Below, in pieces: positions 7,475-15,359 of a stretch of 64,000 nt of DNA. The DNA is from CAWAPD01 sp963783865 (GTDB lineage: Bacteria > Actinomycetota > Thermoleophilia > UBA2241): the NCBI GenBank assembly GCA_963783865.1, contig CAWAPD010000002.1:1-64000 (forward strand). Reading direction: 5' to 3'. Both the position numbers and the translations under genes were made by a program. Every line of letters starts with the position of its first letter. The stretch's first letter is position 1. The notes under the pieces are model-generated. The model was not told where the DNA came from and ran no database searches. It saw only the letters and a list, made by a program, of their open reading frames with translations.

Positions 7475-8905
7475 CTAGAAACCTTCGCCCCGGCGACGGC
7501 CCTGACGCGACGCATAGGCGTCCATGGCGCGGCTCGTGACGGCCGACAGCACGTCGTGTCTGCGGCCGCGCTCGCGGGCGCCGTCACCGTGCTCGTAGAC
7601 CCATTCGACGGCGCGGACCAGCGGCCAGCGGATCGGCTCGGGCGGCACCAGCAGCGGCGGCGGGCCGACGACGGGGAGGGTCACCACGTCGTCGTCGGCC
7701 CCCAGGGCCAGCGACGCCAGGATCCTGCCCCCGAGCTTGGTCGACGTGAGCCCGTGACCCGAGAACCCGAGGCCGGCGAGCAGGCGGCCGTCGTGGGCCG
7801 AGACGAAGAACGGCAGGCCGGTGCGGGTGATGTCCATGGGACCGCTCCAGGCGGCGTCGAAACGCACGCCATCGAGCTGGGGGAACAGCCAGGTCAACCC
7901 GTGGGCCGCCATCGCCACCATGTGCGGCGAGGTCAGGACCCGCCCCTGGATGCGGCCACCGTAGGCCATGGCCATGCCGCCGCCGCCGATGGCGATGCGG
8001 TCGTCGTCGGTGCGGCGCAGGTAGTAGAGCATCTCGCGGCGGTCGGCGAGGCCGGTGTGGCTCGTCCAGCCGATCTCGCGCAGCAGCCGCGGGATGGGCT
8101 CGGTCACGACCATGAAGTCGACGCCCACGGCGAACGCCATGCGGAACTGCGGCTGCGCAGCGGCCCAGGCGCCGTGGGTGAGGACGACCTTGCCCGCGCG
8201 CACGTACCCGGCAGGCGTGTCGACGGCGCCGGGTGCGACGGCGAGCATCGGCGTGCGCTCGCAGATGCGCACGCCGCGCGCGAGCACCACCCGGCGCAGC
8301 TCGCGCGCGAGCTTGGCCGGCTGCACGGTCGAGAGGTCGGGGGTGAACAGGCCGCCGAGGAGGCGCGGCGAGTCTGCGACTCGCCGCGCCTCCTCGGCGC
8401 TCATCGCCTGCAACCGGTCCCCGAACCCGCGCCGCGCCAGCAGCGCCAGCGCCTCGTCGTCGGGCCCGGGCTGCCACTCGCCGGCCCGCGCGTAGACGAT
8501 CCCCTCGTGGTGCAGGTCGATGCGGGCGTCGTGGCGCGCCGCCCAGGCGTCGAGCTCGGCCACCTGGTCGCCCAGCGCCGCAGCCCAGCGGATCGCCTCT
8601 TCCTCGCCCCAGCGCTCGACGAACTCGCCGACCGCCGTCCACGATGCCGAGAAGAACCCCCCGTTGGCGCCGCTGCCCCCGGCACCGCAGACGTCGGCCT
8701 CGAGCAGGACGATGCCGAGGGACGGGTCGCGTTCGGTCAGCTCGTAGGCGGTCCAGAGGCCGGCGAAGCCGCCGCCGACGATGCAGACGTCGGCCTCGAC
8801 GCGGCCGCGCAGCGGCGGACAAGCTTCGCCGGCGTCTTCCTGCAGGGCCTGGTCGAGCCACCAGCTGCGCGGACCGACCGGCGGCAGGTCGCGGAACTCA
8901 TGCAT
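7475..8905 (-). CDS. FAD-dependent amine/amino acid oxidase (DAO family)
   Basis: The 476-residue protein has the DAO-fold layout of gamma-glutamylputrescine oxidase (PuuB) and sarcosine-oxidase-like enzymes: an N-terminal WWLDQAL segment, the FAD Rossmann motif ADVCIVGGGFAGLWTAYEL near residue 40, and GLGFSGHGLTSTKLGG near residue 390, which contacts the flavin. It likely oxidises a secondary or N-substituted amine, giving an aldehyde or imine and reduced flavin. The start has GGGAGGAAGC. It is the first gene of a unit with a lipoprotein and an MttB-family methyltransferase, so demethylated amines may be its substrate (inference). A perfect 21-bp palindrome lies inside the gene at 8354-8398. 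Confidence 0.82.
   Translation of the reverse strand: MHEFRDLPPVGPRSWWLDQALQEDAGEACPPLRGRVEADVCIVGGGFAGLWTAYELTERDPSLGIVLLEADVCGAGGSGANGGFFSASWTAVGEFVERWGEEEAIRWAAALGDQVAELDAWAARHDARIDLHHEGIVYARAGEWQPGPDDEALALLARRGFGDRLQAMSAEEARRVADSPRLLGGLFTPDLSTVQPAKLARELRRVVLARGVRICERTPMLAVAPGAVDTPAGYVRAGKVVLTHGAWAAAQPQFRMAFAVGVDFMVVTEPIPRLLREIGWTSHTGLADRREMLYYLRRTDDDRIAIGGGGMAMAYGGRIQGRVLTSPHMVAMAAHGLTWLFPQLDGVRFDAAWSGPMDITRTGLPFFVSAHDGRLLAGLGFSGHGLTSTKLGGRILASLALGADDDVVTLPVVGPPPLLVPPEPIRWPLVRAVEWVYEHGDGARERGRRHDVLSAVTSRAMDAYASRQGRRRGEGF
8354..8398. repeat. Perfect intragenic inverted repeat
   Basis: Arms of 21 bp (from GCCGAGGAGGCG) with a 3-nt TGC loop lie inside the flavin oxidase gene and encode EEARRVADSPRLLGG on the minus strand. 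Coding sequence would not be expected to hold such a hairpin by chance. Confidence 0.85.
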
Positions 8906-8956
8906 GCTTCCTCCCCGGGTCGCGCCGGCCGGGCGGCGGCCGGCGCCAGGGCGAGT

Positions 8957-9588
8957 CTATCGCCCCGCCGCCGGCCGCCGCACGTCCGCGGCCCGCACGC
9001 GGTAGATCTCGCTGCTGCGGCCCTCGTGCCGCCAATCGCGCTCGTAGACGAAGCCGAGCTTCTCGAGCACGCGACGCGAGCGCGGGTTGTCGGGGCGGAT
9101 GTAGGCCATCACGTCGTCGCGCCCCAGCACGTCGAACGCCGCCGCGACCAGCGCGCGGCCGATCTCGGTCGCGTACCCGCGTCCCTGCGCCTCGGGCAGC
9201 AGGGCGTAGAGGAGCTCGACCTCTTCGACGCCGTCGACCTCGACCGTCTGCAGGCCGGCGCGGCCGGCGAAGCGGCCGGGAGCCGCTTCGCCGCCCGCGC
9301 GGCGCCCGCGCCGCCCGCGCCGGCCGCGCCGTCCGCGGCTTCGCCGCTCTCCTCCTCGTCTGTGACCTCGAACAGCACGTAGGGCCCGAACCCACGCTCC
9401 TGCCAGAGCTGCATACGCGCGGCCATCCACGCCCTGGTCTCGTCGGTCGTGCCGGCCCCGCCGAACCAGTGCATCACGCGCTGGTCCTTGTTGAAGGCGT
9501 CGAGCAGCGGCAGGTGGCGCCACTCGAAGCGCTCGGCGATCAGCCGCGGCGTGCGCAGGGTGTCGGGCAGGCGTGGCCCTGCACTCAC
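8957..9588 (-). CDS. GNAT N-acetyltransferase (RimJ/RimL type), apparent frameshift
   Basis: The N-terminal part (LRTPRLIAERFEWRHLPLLD, MHWFGGAGTTDETRAWM, RGFGPYVLFEV) and the C-terminal part (LLYALLPEAQGRGYATEIG, acetyl-CoA loop QGRGYAT, then DNPRSRRVLEKLGFVYERD) are both typical of RimJ/RimL-like acetyltransferases but lie in different frames. The break is in a low-complexity Ala/Gly stretch at about 9265-9360, made of GC-rich inverted repeats that have no counterpart in the family. The gene is therefore broken by an insertion, or the base count there is wrong. The start GTG at 9586-9588 overlaps the stop of the upstream lipoprotein gene (GTGA). Confidence 0.7.
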
Positions 9589-10232
9589 AAGGAGCGCAGC
9601 GTCTTGACGGGCAGCTCGAGCTCTGCCCGATGCGCCCGCCAAGCGGCGGATGGGACCGAGATGAGCGAGAACTCGAAGAGCCGCCCCGCGGCGACGAAGG
9701 CGACCTCCTCGACCTTCGCCCGGCGACCGACGACACGCGCCGGGAATCCCTTGGGGAGCTTCATCGTGTAGAACACGGTGGCCGCCGGCCAGCCGGGCCC
9801 GACCGACGTCGCCAGAGCGGGACCCTCGACCCTCACGGCCGAGCCCGGCTGCCCGAGCCGCTGGTTGAGCAGGGCGGCGAGGCCCTGGCCGTTGATCGCC
9901 GCGGCTCCGGGCTCGGGGGCCGCGCCGACCATGACGAGCCCGGTCCAGTGGAGGTCCGGACCTGCGGCGCGGGTGAAGGTGGTGCCGCTCACGGCCGAGC
10001 CGGCGACCGACCTCGGTCCCTTCTGGGCGAAGCCGGGAGCGACCTGGAACGCGATGCCCCAGTCCGGGTCGGCGTACGTCGAGCGGGAGCCGGGACCCGG
10101 CGACAGCGTGGGCGAGGCGGACGGGCCGGCCGTGGCTGCGGAGGAGCCGCCGCAACCGGCGGCCAAGGCCGCCGCGGCGGCGGCGACCACCAGCGCCCCC
10201 ACGGCCGCGAGGACTCTCGTGCGGACGGTCAC
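9585..10232 (-). CDS. Small secreted lipoprotein of unknown function
   Basis: The 215-residue product begins VTVRTRVLAAVGALVVAAAA and has a lipobox LAAGC, so it is probably a lipid-anchored surface protein. A Ser/Thr/Pro linker follows, then a mixed domain of about 150 residues (YADPDWGIAFQVAPGF, PGWPAATVFYTMKLPKGFPARV). That domain resembles short PsbP/LpqN-like domains of actinobacterial lipoproteins, with low certainty. The start is the GTG at 10230-10232. It overlaps the following GNAT gene by four bases, so the two are co-translated. Confidence 0.6.
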   Translation of the reverse strand: MTVRTRVLAAVGALVVAAAAAALAAGCGGSSAATAGPSASPTLSPGPGSRSTYADPDWGIAFQVAPGFAQKGPRSVAGSAVSGTTFTRAAGPDLHWTGLVMVGAAPEPGAAAINGQGLAALLNQRLGQPGSAVRVEGPALATSVGPGWPAATVFYTMKLPKGFPARVVGRRAKVEEVAFVAAGRLFEFSLISVPSAAWRAHRAELELPVKTLRSL

Positions 10233-10248
10233 GGTCGCCGCACCGCGT

Positions 10249-10665
10249 TCACAGCCCGATGACCTCGAAGCCCAGCATCTGCGCCGCCTTGCCCTGCTGG
10301 TGATCGTGGGTCGCGAACACCAGATCGGGGACACCACGATCGCGTCGCACCAGCGCAGTGGCCACGTGGATCGCGTCGAGAGTGCCGATCGGAACGGGAA
10401 ACGGCGCGTCGACGCGTCCGAGGATCTCATGCGTGACGAACACGCGCTCGAGCCTCTTGACCTTCTCGAACACGGCTCGTCGTCGCGGTACGTACTCGTC
10501 TTCGCCGATCTCCCCCCGGAGCCTCGCATTGTCGACCGCGCGGAGACACTCGGACTGTGCAAGTGTCGAGGTGACCAGGTCATCGAACCCCTCGACCTCG
10601 GTCAGGGGCCGGGGCTGTTCGAGGACGAACCGCAGGAGCACCGACGCATCGACGTACGCCATCAT
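10249..10665 (-). CDS. PIN-domain toxin (VapC family)
   Basis: The 138-residue protein has the PIN ribonuclease pattern: MAYVDASVLLRF (first Asp), QSECLRAVD (Glu), GTLDAIHVATAL (Asp) and VFATHDHQQG (last Asp). These four acids hold Mg2+/Mn2+ in VapC RNases. The start ATGATGGC overlaps the stop of the antitoxin gene, the usual arrangement. A palindromic operator stands before the pair. The target RNA is unknown. Confidence 0.88.
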   Translation of the reverse strand: MMAYVDASVLLRFVLEQPRPLTEVEGFDDLVTSTLAQSECLRAVDNARLRGEIGEDEYVPRRRAVFEKVKRLERVFVTHEILGRVDAPFPVPIGTLDAIHVATALVRRDRGVPDLVFATHDHQQGKAAQMLGFEVIGL

Positions 10666-11000
10666 GGCTGCCGCCCTCCGCCTTCGTGCCGCCGTCGCCG
10701 TGCCTCGATCGTCTCGCGAGCTATCTCGAACAGGCGGGCGTCGCGATCATCGCGGTCGCGACGCAAGAGCTCGGTCGCGTCGGGCAGCTGCGAGGGCCGG
10801 CCGAGAACGGGTGCGGACAGCGGCGGCCCCGCCGGATCCGCGGGGATGGTGAGGAGGGGTTCCGCCTCGGCGACGACGTGCGGACCGAGCGTAGCCACGG
10901 GGATGTCGCGGCTGACGACCGTGAAGGACTTGCCGGCGCGCACCTCGCGCAGGTAGTGGCTGAGCCTGGACTTGAGTTCGGCGACCGTCACACGCTCCAT
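10662..11000 (-). CDS. Phd/YefM-type antitoxin
   Basis: The 112-residue protein begins MERVTVAELKSRLSHYL and continues VRAGKSFTVVSRDIPVATLGP, the Phd/YefM DNA-binding fold. The C-terminal tail is rich in Arg/Glu, as in segments that wrap a PIN toxin. I use the ATG at 10998-11000, since upstream sequence holds the operator. It ends inside the start of the toxin gene. Confidence 0.85.
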   Translation of the reverse strand: MERVTVAELKSRLSHYLREVRAGKSFTVVSRDIPVATLGPHVVAEAEPLLTIPADPAGPPLSAPVLGRPSQLPDATELLRRDRDDRDARLFEIARETIEARRRRHEGGGRQP

Positions 11001-11010
11001 GGTCACAGTA

Positions 11011-11026
11011 TGACCACTAGTGGTCA
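11011..11026. promoter_or_regulatory. Palindromic operator of the PIN toxin-antitoxin pair
   Basis: TGACCACTAGTGGTCA is a perfect 16-bp palindrome 10 bases upstream of the antitoxin start. Phd/YefM antitoxins bind such sites to repress their own operon. Confidence 0.65.
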
Positions 11027-11082
11027 AGATGACAACACGATCTGCGGGATGACGTTCGCCGGGCATCGAGAGCGCGCCAGCC

Positions 11083-11913
11083 TCAACGCACCCCATACAG
11101 CATCCCGATCGTGCCGACCATGAAGGGCAGCCGCAGCGCGCGGGGGATGAACTCCGACGCGCTGGTGTCGGCGAACTCGACGCGGGCGACGCCCCAGCCG
11201 CGGACCGCGGCCAGCAGGTCGTCGATCTCGCCGTAGGTGCCCTTGAGGCCGAAGAGGTCCTGGAAGGCGAAGGCGCCGCCCGGCTTGACGACGCGCAACG
11301 CCTCGCGGACGACCTCGCGCTTGTCGCGCGCGTCCCTGACCTCGTGGAAGCAGAGGTTGCTGACCGCGGCGTCGAAGGCGCCGTCGGGGAACGGCAGGGC
11401 CGAGGCGCTCGCCTTGACGAAGTCGAGGCGAGCGCCCACCCCCTCCATCGCCGCGTTCTCGGCGCAGACCTGCTGCGAGTACTCCCAGCTCTTGCCCCAG
11501 TAGTCGACGCCGGTCACGTACGAATCGGGGAACGACTGCGCGACGTCGATCGCCAGCGGACCGTTGCCGCAGCCGATGTCGATCGCCCTCCCCCATCCGT
11601 CCCAGTCCAGGTACTGCACGACGAGCACCTGGAGGCGCGCCTGCACGTCGCCGCCGGCCGGCGACAGCAGGTGGCGCGCCCACGCGAAGTACGCCGCCAC
11701 CGCGAGGACGACGACGGCTGCCGCGAGCAGCAGGCCGAAGAGCCAGACGAGGCCGGTGAGGAGCACGGCGGCCGCCACCGCCGTGAGGACCAGTCCGAGG
11801 ACCAGCGGCGGCACGACGAACCTCCCGCCCACCCAATTGCCGTAGTCCGGCACGGGCGAGGGCGGCCCGGAGGCGGGCAGCGGCGAGGGCGCACGAGCGG
11901 GACCCGGCGACAC
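11083..11913 (-). CDS. Membrane-anchored SAM-dependent methyltransferase
   Basis: The 276-residue protein has two close hydrophobic helices (about residues 33-77: VVPPLVLGLVLTAVAAAVLL and GLLLAAAVVVLAVAAYFAWA). A class I methyltransferase domain follows, with motif I AIDIGCGNGPLAIDVA, the acidic GVDYWGKSWEY loop, DFVKASASALPFPDGAFD and RVVKPGGAFAFQDLFG. The active domain should face the cytoplasm. The substrate is unknown, perhaps a lipid or membrane quinone. The GTG start at 11911-11913 has AGGAACG. Confidence 0.82.
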   Translation of the reverse strand: MSPGPARAPSPLPASGPPSPVPDYGNWVGGRFVVPPLVLGLVLTAVAAAVLLTGLVWLFGLLLAAAVVVLAVAAYFAWARHLLSPAGGDVQARLQVLVVQYLDWDGWGRAIDIGCGNGPLAIDVAQSFPDSYVTGVDYWGKSWEYSQQVCAENAAMEGVGARLDFVKASASALPFPDGAFDAAVSNLCFHEVRDARDKREVVREALRVVKPGGAFAFQDLFGLKGTYGEIDDLLAAVRGWGVARVEFADTSASEFIPRALRLPFMVGTIGMLYGVR

Positions 11914-11940
11914 GACCGTTCCTGACGCTCCCGCCCGCCT

Positions 11941-13257
11941 CTACCGGGCGTACTTGAGCAGCAGCAGCTTGCCCGAGGACGTCCCGGCGACGTAGTAGGC
12001 GCCGCTCCCGAGGGCGAGGTCGTCGCCGGTGTCGGATCCCCCGTCCCAGAACGGCGCGAAGACCGCCAGCCAGGTCGGGTAGATCCCCTCGCTGAAGACG
12101 TCGAAGCCGGTGGCGGCGCGGGGGACCGTCCCCGCGGCGTAGATCATGCCGTCGGGCGTCACCGCGAGCCCGTTCACCGAACCGGCGCCGGTGCCGCCGG
12201 CGGCTTCGAACATGGTGTCGCTCGACCCGTCCGGGTGGTAGCGCTTCATCCAGAAGAGGTAGTCGCCGATGCTGAAGATCCTGCCCGCCGCGACGAGGTC
12301 CCCGTACTTGTCGATGCCGGCGTGCTTGTACCTGTACTCCGCGCCGCTCGCGCTGTCGACGTAGGGCGGCCACGTGCCGCCGCCCAGGGACAGCTTCCAC
12401 ACCAGGCCTTCCACGTCGGGCCCGTTGTAGGCGACGCCCACCGCACAGATCCCGGCCGTGCCGACCGCGATGTCCTCGACGTAGTCGTTGATGCCGGACG
12501 AGCCCTCGGTCCGCTTCCAGTCGCGATGGCCGGCGGTCGTGTAGCGCGCCACGCACAGGTCCGTCCCCGTGCCGGCGGGCTCCATGACGGTGCCCCCGAC
12601 GTAGAGCTTGCCGTCGGGTCCGATGGCCAGCGACTCGGCCTCTTCGAACGCGGATGTCGACGCCGAGAGGTATCGCTGCCACAGCCTGGCGCCGGACGGC
12701 GAGTACTTGACGGTGCACCAGTCGAGACCCGTCGCCTGGCGGGTGACGGAGCCGGTCACGTAGACGTTGCCCGATCGGTCGGTGACGACGTCCCTCGCCA
12801 CGCAGTCGCCCAGCGTGCTGGAGATGCGATGCACCCACAGGCGCTTGCCGCCGCGACTGAACTTGACGGCGACGAACCCGTAGCGACTGCCGGCGACGTT
12901 CCTGGACTCGCCGCACAGGACGACGTTGCCGGCGCGGTCGGTGGCGACCTCGGTGGGCCAGTCAGTGTGCTTGAAGCCGTCGTAGTGGCGCGCCCACTTG
13001 AACGCCCCGGCCGACGTGTAGCGCACGACCACGAAGTCGATGTCGGTGGCCGCGCTGTCGCCGCCGCCGGCGACGTACACGTCGCCCGTGGGAGCGACCG
13101 CCACGCGGGCCGAGCCGAGGTTGGCGTACGTCGCCGAGTTCCAGGTCCGGGGCCAGATGAGGTCGCCCGGCAGAGCAGACGCCGCCGGGACCGCCACGGC
13201 TACCGCCGACAGGGCGAGCGACACGGCAAGCACCAGGACGACGAGACGCGACTTCAT
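11941..13257 (-). CDS. Secreted beta-propeller (SBBP-type repeat) protein
   Basis: The 438-residue protein begins with a signal peptide (MKSRLVVLVLAVSLALSAVA ... ASALPGD). It is built of repeats with the pattern D-x-x-GNVYV-x-G and W-x-x-xY: VAPTGDVYVAGGG, TDRAGNVVLCGES, TDRSGNVYVTGSV, IGPDGKLYVGGTV, VTPDGMIYAAGTV. This is a propeller of the SBBP/NHL kind, exported and probably cell-bound or free. A paralogue lies at 31802-33195. No catalytic motif is visible. Confidence 0.78.
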   Translation of the reverse strand: MKSRLVVLVLAVSLALSAVAVAVPAASALPGDLIWPRTWNSATYANLGSARVAVAPTGDVYVAGGGDSAATDIDFVVVRYTSAGAFKWARHYDGFKHTDWPTEVATDRAGNVVLCGESRNVAGSRYGFVAVKFSRGGKRLWVHRISSTLGDCVARDVVTDRSGNVYVTGSVTRQATGLDWCTVKYSPSGARLWQRYLSASTSAFEEAESLAIGPDGKLYVGGTVMEPAGTGTDLCVARYTTAGHRDWKRTEGSSGINDYVEDIAVGTAGICAVGVAYNGPDVEGLVWKLSLGGGTWPPYVDSASGAEYRYKHAGIDKYGDLVAAGRIFSIGDYLFWMKRYHPDGSSDTMFEAAGGTGAGSVNGLAVTPDGMIYAAGTVPRAATGFDVFSEGIYPTWLAVFAPFWDGGSDTGDDLALGSGAYYVAGTSSGKLLLLKYAR

Positions 13258-13300
13258 GGCGACCCCCAGAGTATGTCGGTGACGTACGAGGAGTATATCG

Positions 13301-13345
13301 GGCGGGGGCGGGGCGGGCGGCTGCGCCGCCCGCCCCGCCCCCGCC
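13301..13345. terminator. Perfect GC hairpin behind the flavoprotein gene
   Basis: Arms of 21 bp (from GGCGGGGGCGGGGC) and a TGC loop, without mismatch, lie 4 bases after the stop codon of the gene at 13350. There is no T tract. Its position between that stop and the start of the propeller gene fits a terminator. Confidence 0.6.
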
Positions 13346-13349
13346 GAAG

Positions 13350-13922
13350 TCACACCTCGACCAGCGCCTTCGCCGCGGCGATCAGGTCGTCGCGGGCCTT
13401 CCAGTCGGAGGCGTCGCCGAGCTCCGTGCCGATCACCTCGCCGCGCCGCTCCATGCCGATCCAGCGCAACGCGTTGGCCACCGTCGACAGGATCTGGTAG
13501 CCGACCATCGGCCACTCGTCGCCCTGCGTGGTGATCAGGTAGAAGCCTTTGCCGGGTGCGACGCGGGGCGGGGCGGGCGTCTCTCCCTCCGCCGGGTCGG
13601 GGGTGATCAGCGCGTAGCAGCGGTCGAGCGCCTTCTTCAGCCAGCTCGACAGCGCGTAGAAGTAGACCGGGCTCGCCAGGAGCAGCGCGTCGCACTCCTT
13701 GATCGCCGCGTAGACGCGGTGCATGTCGTCCTGCTGCACGCAGGTCGCGTCGGGCGCGCCCTGGCAGTGTTCGCAGCCGAGGCAGCCGTTGATGTCCATG
13801 TCTTTCGGATAGAAGACCTCGACCTCGGCGCCGCGCTCTGCCGCCGCCTCGACGGCGATCCGCATCAGCGAGTTCGAGTTGCCGTTCCTGCGCGGGCTGC
13901 CCGCGATGGCGACGAGCTTCAT
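13350..13922 (-). CDS. Flavodoxin-fold NAD(P)H-dependent FMN reductase
   Basis: The 190-residue protein has the flavodoxin-like start MKLVAIAGSPRRNGNSNSLM, where SPRRNGNS binds the FMN phosphate. A Cys set, CLGCEHCQGAPDATC, follows, as in iron-sulfur flavoproteins of the Isf/NQO group. LLASPVYFYALSSWLKKALDR holds the flavin ring. It moves electrons from NAD(P)H or ferredoxin to quinones or small acceptors. The ribosome-binding site CCGGAGG precedes the ATG at 13920-13922. It lies beside a MerR-GAF regulator that points the same way. Confidence 0.82.
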   Translation of the reverse strand: MKLVAIAGSPRRNGNSNSLMRIAVEAAAERGAEVEVFYPKDMDINGCLGCEHCQGAPDATCVQQDDMHRVYAAIKECDALLLASPVYFYALSSWLKKALDRCYALITPDPAEGETPAPPRVAPGKGFYLITTQGDEWPMVGYQILSTVANALRWIGMERRGEVIGTELGDASDWKARDDLIAAAKALVEV

Positions 13923-13956
13923 GTGAACCTCCGGTTCTTCGTTGCAGGAAAGACAG

Positions 13957-15042
13957 TCAGTGGGCGACACCCGCCTCGTCGCAGCGCAACGCCAGCGCCG
14001 CGAACGACGCCGCCAGCTCCAGCAGGTCGCCGTCGCCGTCGGTCGCGGCGACCGACGTGGCGGCGGTGACGGCGAGGCGGCCGCGCGGCGTGTCGGCGCC
14101 GCTCGTCAGGACGTGCGCGTCGGCGCGCCGCGCGGCCGCCTCATCGGCCGCCGGATCGGTCACCGCCGCCACGACCGTCCCGTCGAGGGCGATCACGACG
14201 AAGTGCGCCGCGAACGCGTCACGGATCGCGGCCGCGATCGCGGCGAGCGGGTCGACCGGGCCGGTCGACCCGCTCGCCCCGCGCAGGCGCGCCGAGGCGG
14301 CCCCCATGCGCTCGTGAAAGTCGCGGAACGCGGCGTCGGCCGAGTCGGCCGCCTGGTAGAGCTCGGCGTTGTGCAGGGCCACGGCCGCATGGCCGGCCAG
14401 CGCGCGCACCAGCCGCAACTCCTGGCGCGAGTAAGCCCGCTCGCGCTCCCAGTCGACGGCCTCCAGAAGGCCGATGCTCCGGCCGCGGAAGACGAGGGGG
14501 ATCATGAGGTTGCTCCTGTCGCCCCATCGCCTGAGGTCGGCGCGCTCGGCGGGATCGGCGCGCGGGTCGTCGGCGTTGACCACGAGCGGCTCCTGGTTCT
14601 CGAGCACCGCGCGCGTGGCCGGGAACCGGGACAGTGGATACACGCCCGGCGCGCCCTTGGCGCCGCCGCCGGCATCGAACTCGGCGACGATGATGACACT
14701 GTCGTCCTCGGGCCGGTACCGGCCGATGGTGCACGAATCGCAGCGACAGAGGCGCGTCACGTGCTTGGCGATCTCGACGAGCAGCGCCTCCTGCTCGAGC
14801 TGACCGGCGACGGCGATGGACGCCTCGACCAGGGTCTCGAGCTCGCGCTCGCGCGCCGTGCGCACGGCCGCCTGGTTGCTCTCGCCGATCGCGCGCGAGA
14901 GCTCGATCACGTCCTCGCGCGCGACCCGGCGGTGGCCGCCGGGGGTGCGCACGCACGGCAGGAGACCCGATTCGGTCCAGCGCCGGGCGGTGACCGGCGT
15001 CACACCGAGGATCCGGGCCGCCTGTCCCATGCTGATCATCAT
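13957..15042 (-). CDS. MerR-type HTH plus GAF-domain transcription regulator (copy A)
   Basis: The 361-residue protein has a MerR-like helix-turn-helix (MGQAARILGVTPVTARRWTE, then PGGHRRV) in residues 1-50, a linker helix, and a GAF domain of about residues 75-235. In the GAF domain Cys99, Cys101 and Cys104 (RLCRCDSC) stand at the same positions as in copy B at 37670-38761. They could hold a metal, an Fe-S cluster or act as a redox switch (inference). It is divergent from a saccharopine-dehydrogenase-like gene and very likely controls the shared intergenic region. A perfect 18-bp-arm palindrome sits inside the gene at 14242-14278. Confidence 0.85.
   Translation of the reverse strand: MMISMGQAARILGVTPVTARRWTESGLLPCVRTPGGHRRVAREDVIELSRAIGESNQAAVRTARERELETLVEASIAVAGQLEQEALLVEIAKHVTRLCRCDSCTIGRYRPEDDSVIIVAEFDAGGGAKGAPGVYPLSRFPATRAVLENQEPLVVNADDPRADPAERADLRRWGDRSNLMIPLVFRGRSIGLLEAVDWERERAYSRQELRLVRALAGHAAVALHNAELYQAADSADAAFRDFHERMGAASARLRGASGSTGPVDPLAAIAAAIRDAFAAHFVVIALDGTVVAAVTDPAADEAAARRADAHVLTSGADTPRGRLAVTAATSVAATDGDGDLLELAASFAALALRCDEAGVAH
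14242..14278. repeat. Perfect intragenic inverted repeat
   Basis: Arms of 18 bp (from GGCGAGCGGGTCGACC) with a single-base loop lie in the C-terminal half of regulator copy A. The segment encodes the SGSTGPVDP region. Confidence 0.8.
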
Positions 15043-15359
15043 GGTCGCGGCTCGCCGAGGGAGGGAGAGCCTGTCCGGAATGAAGGATTCCCGTGGACGG
15101 TCATGTCAGATTTCCACCGATACTCGTCTTGCCGACGAAACGGACTCGGTTGTTCACTTGCTCAAGGCCACCGGCCTCACCGCCGCTCACGCCGAACCAG
15201 TCGGCGAGAGGGCGCCCGCGAACCATAGCACGGCGGCGCGCCGGTCGCCGCAAGAAACGGTCAGGGGTGAGCGATATTCGACGACACCGGCCCCTTGATC
15301 GGTCATCGGGAAAACACGGCGTCGCACGCATCGTCTGGAGAACGAAGGGAGCGTCCACG
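15043..15359. promoter_or_regulatory. Divergent control region of regulator A and the amine operon
   Basis: This 317-nt gap separates the divergent MerR-GAF and saccharopine-dehydrogenase-like genes. At 15106-15117 it carries TCAGATTTCCAC, close to TGAGATTTTCAC at 38804-38815 in the matching gap of the paralogous pair, about the same distance from each regulator start. This is a candidate regulator site. I see no sure -35/-10 pair, and no gene. Confidence 0.4.
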
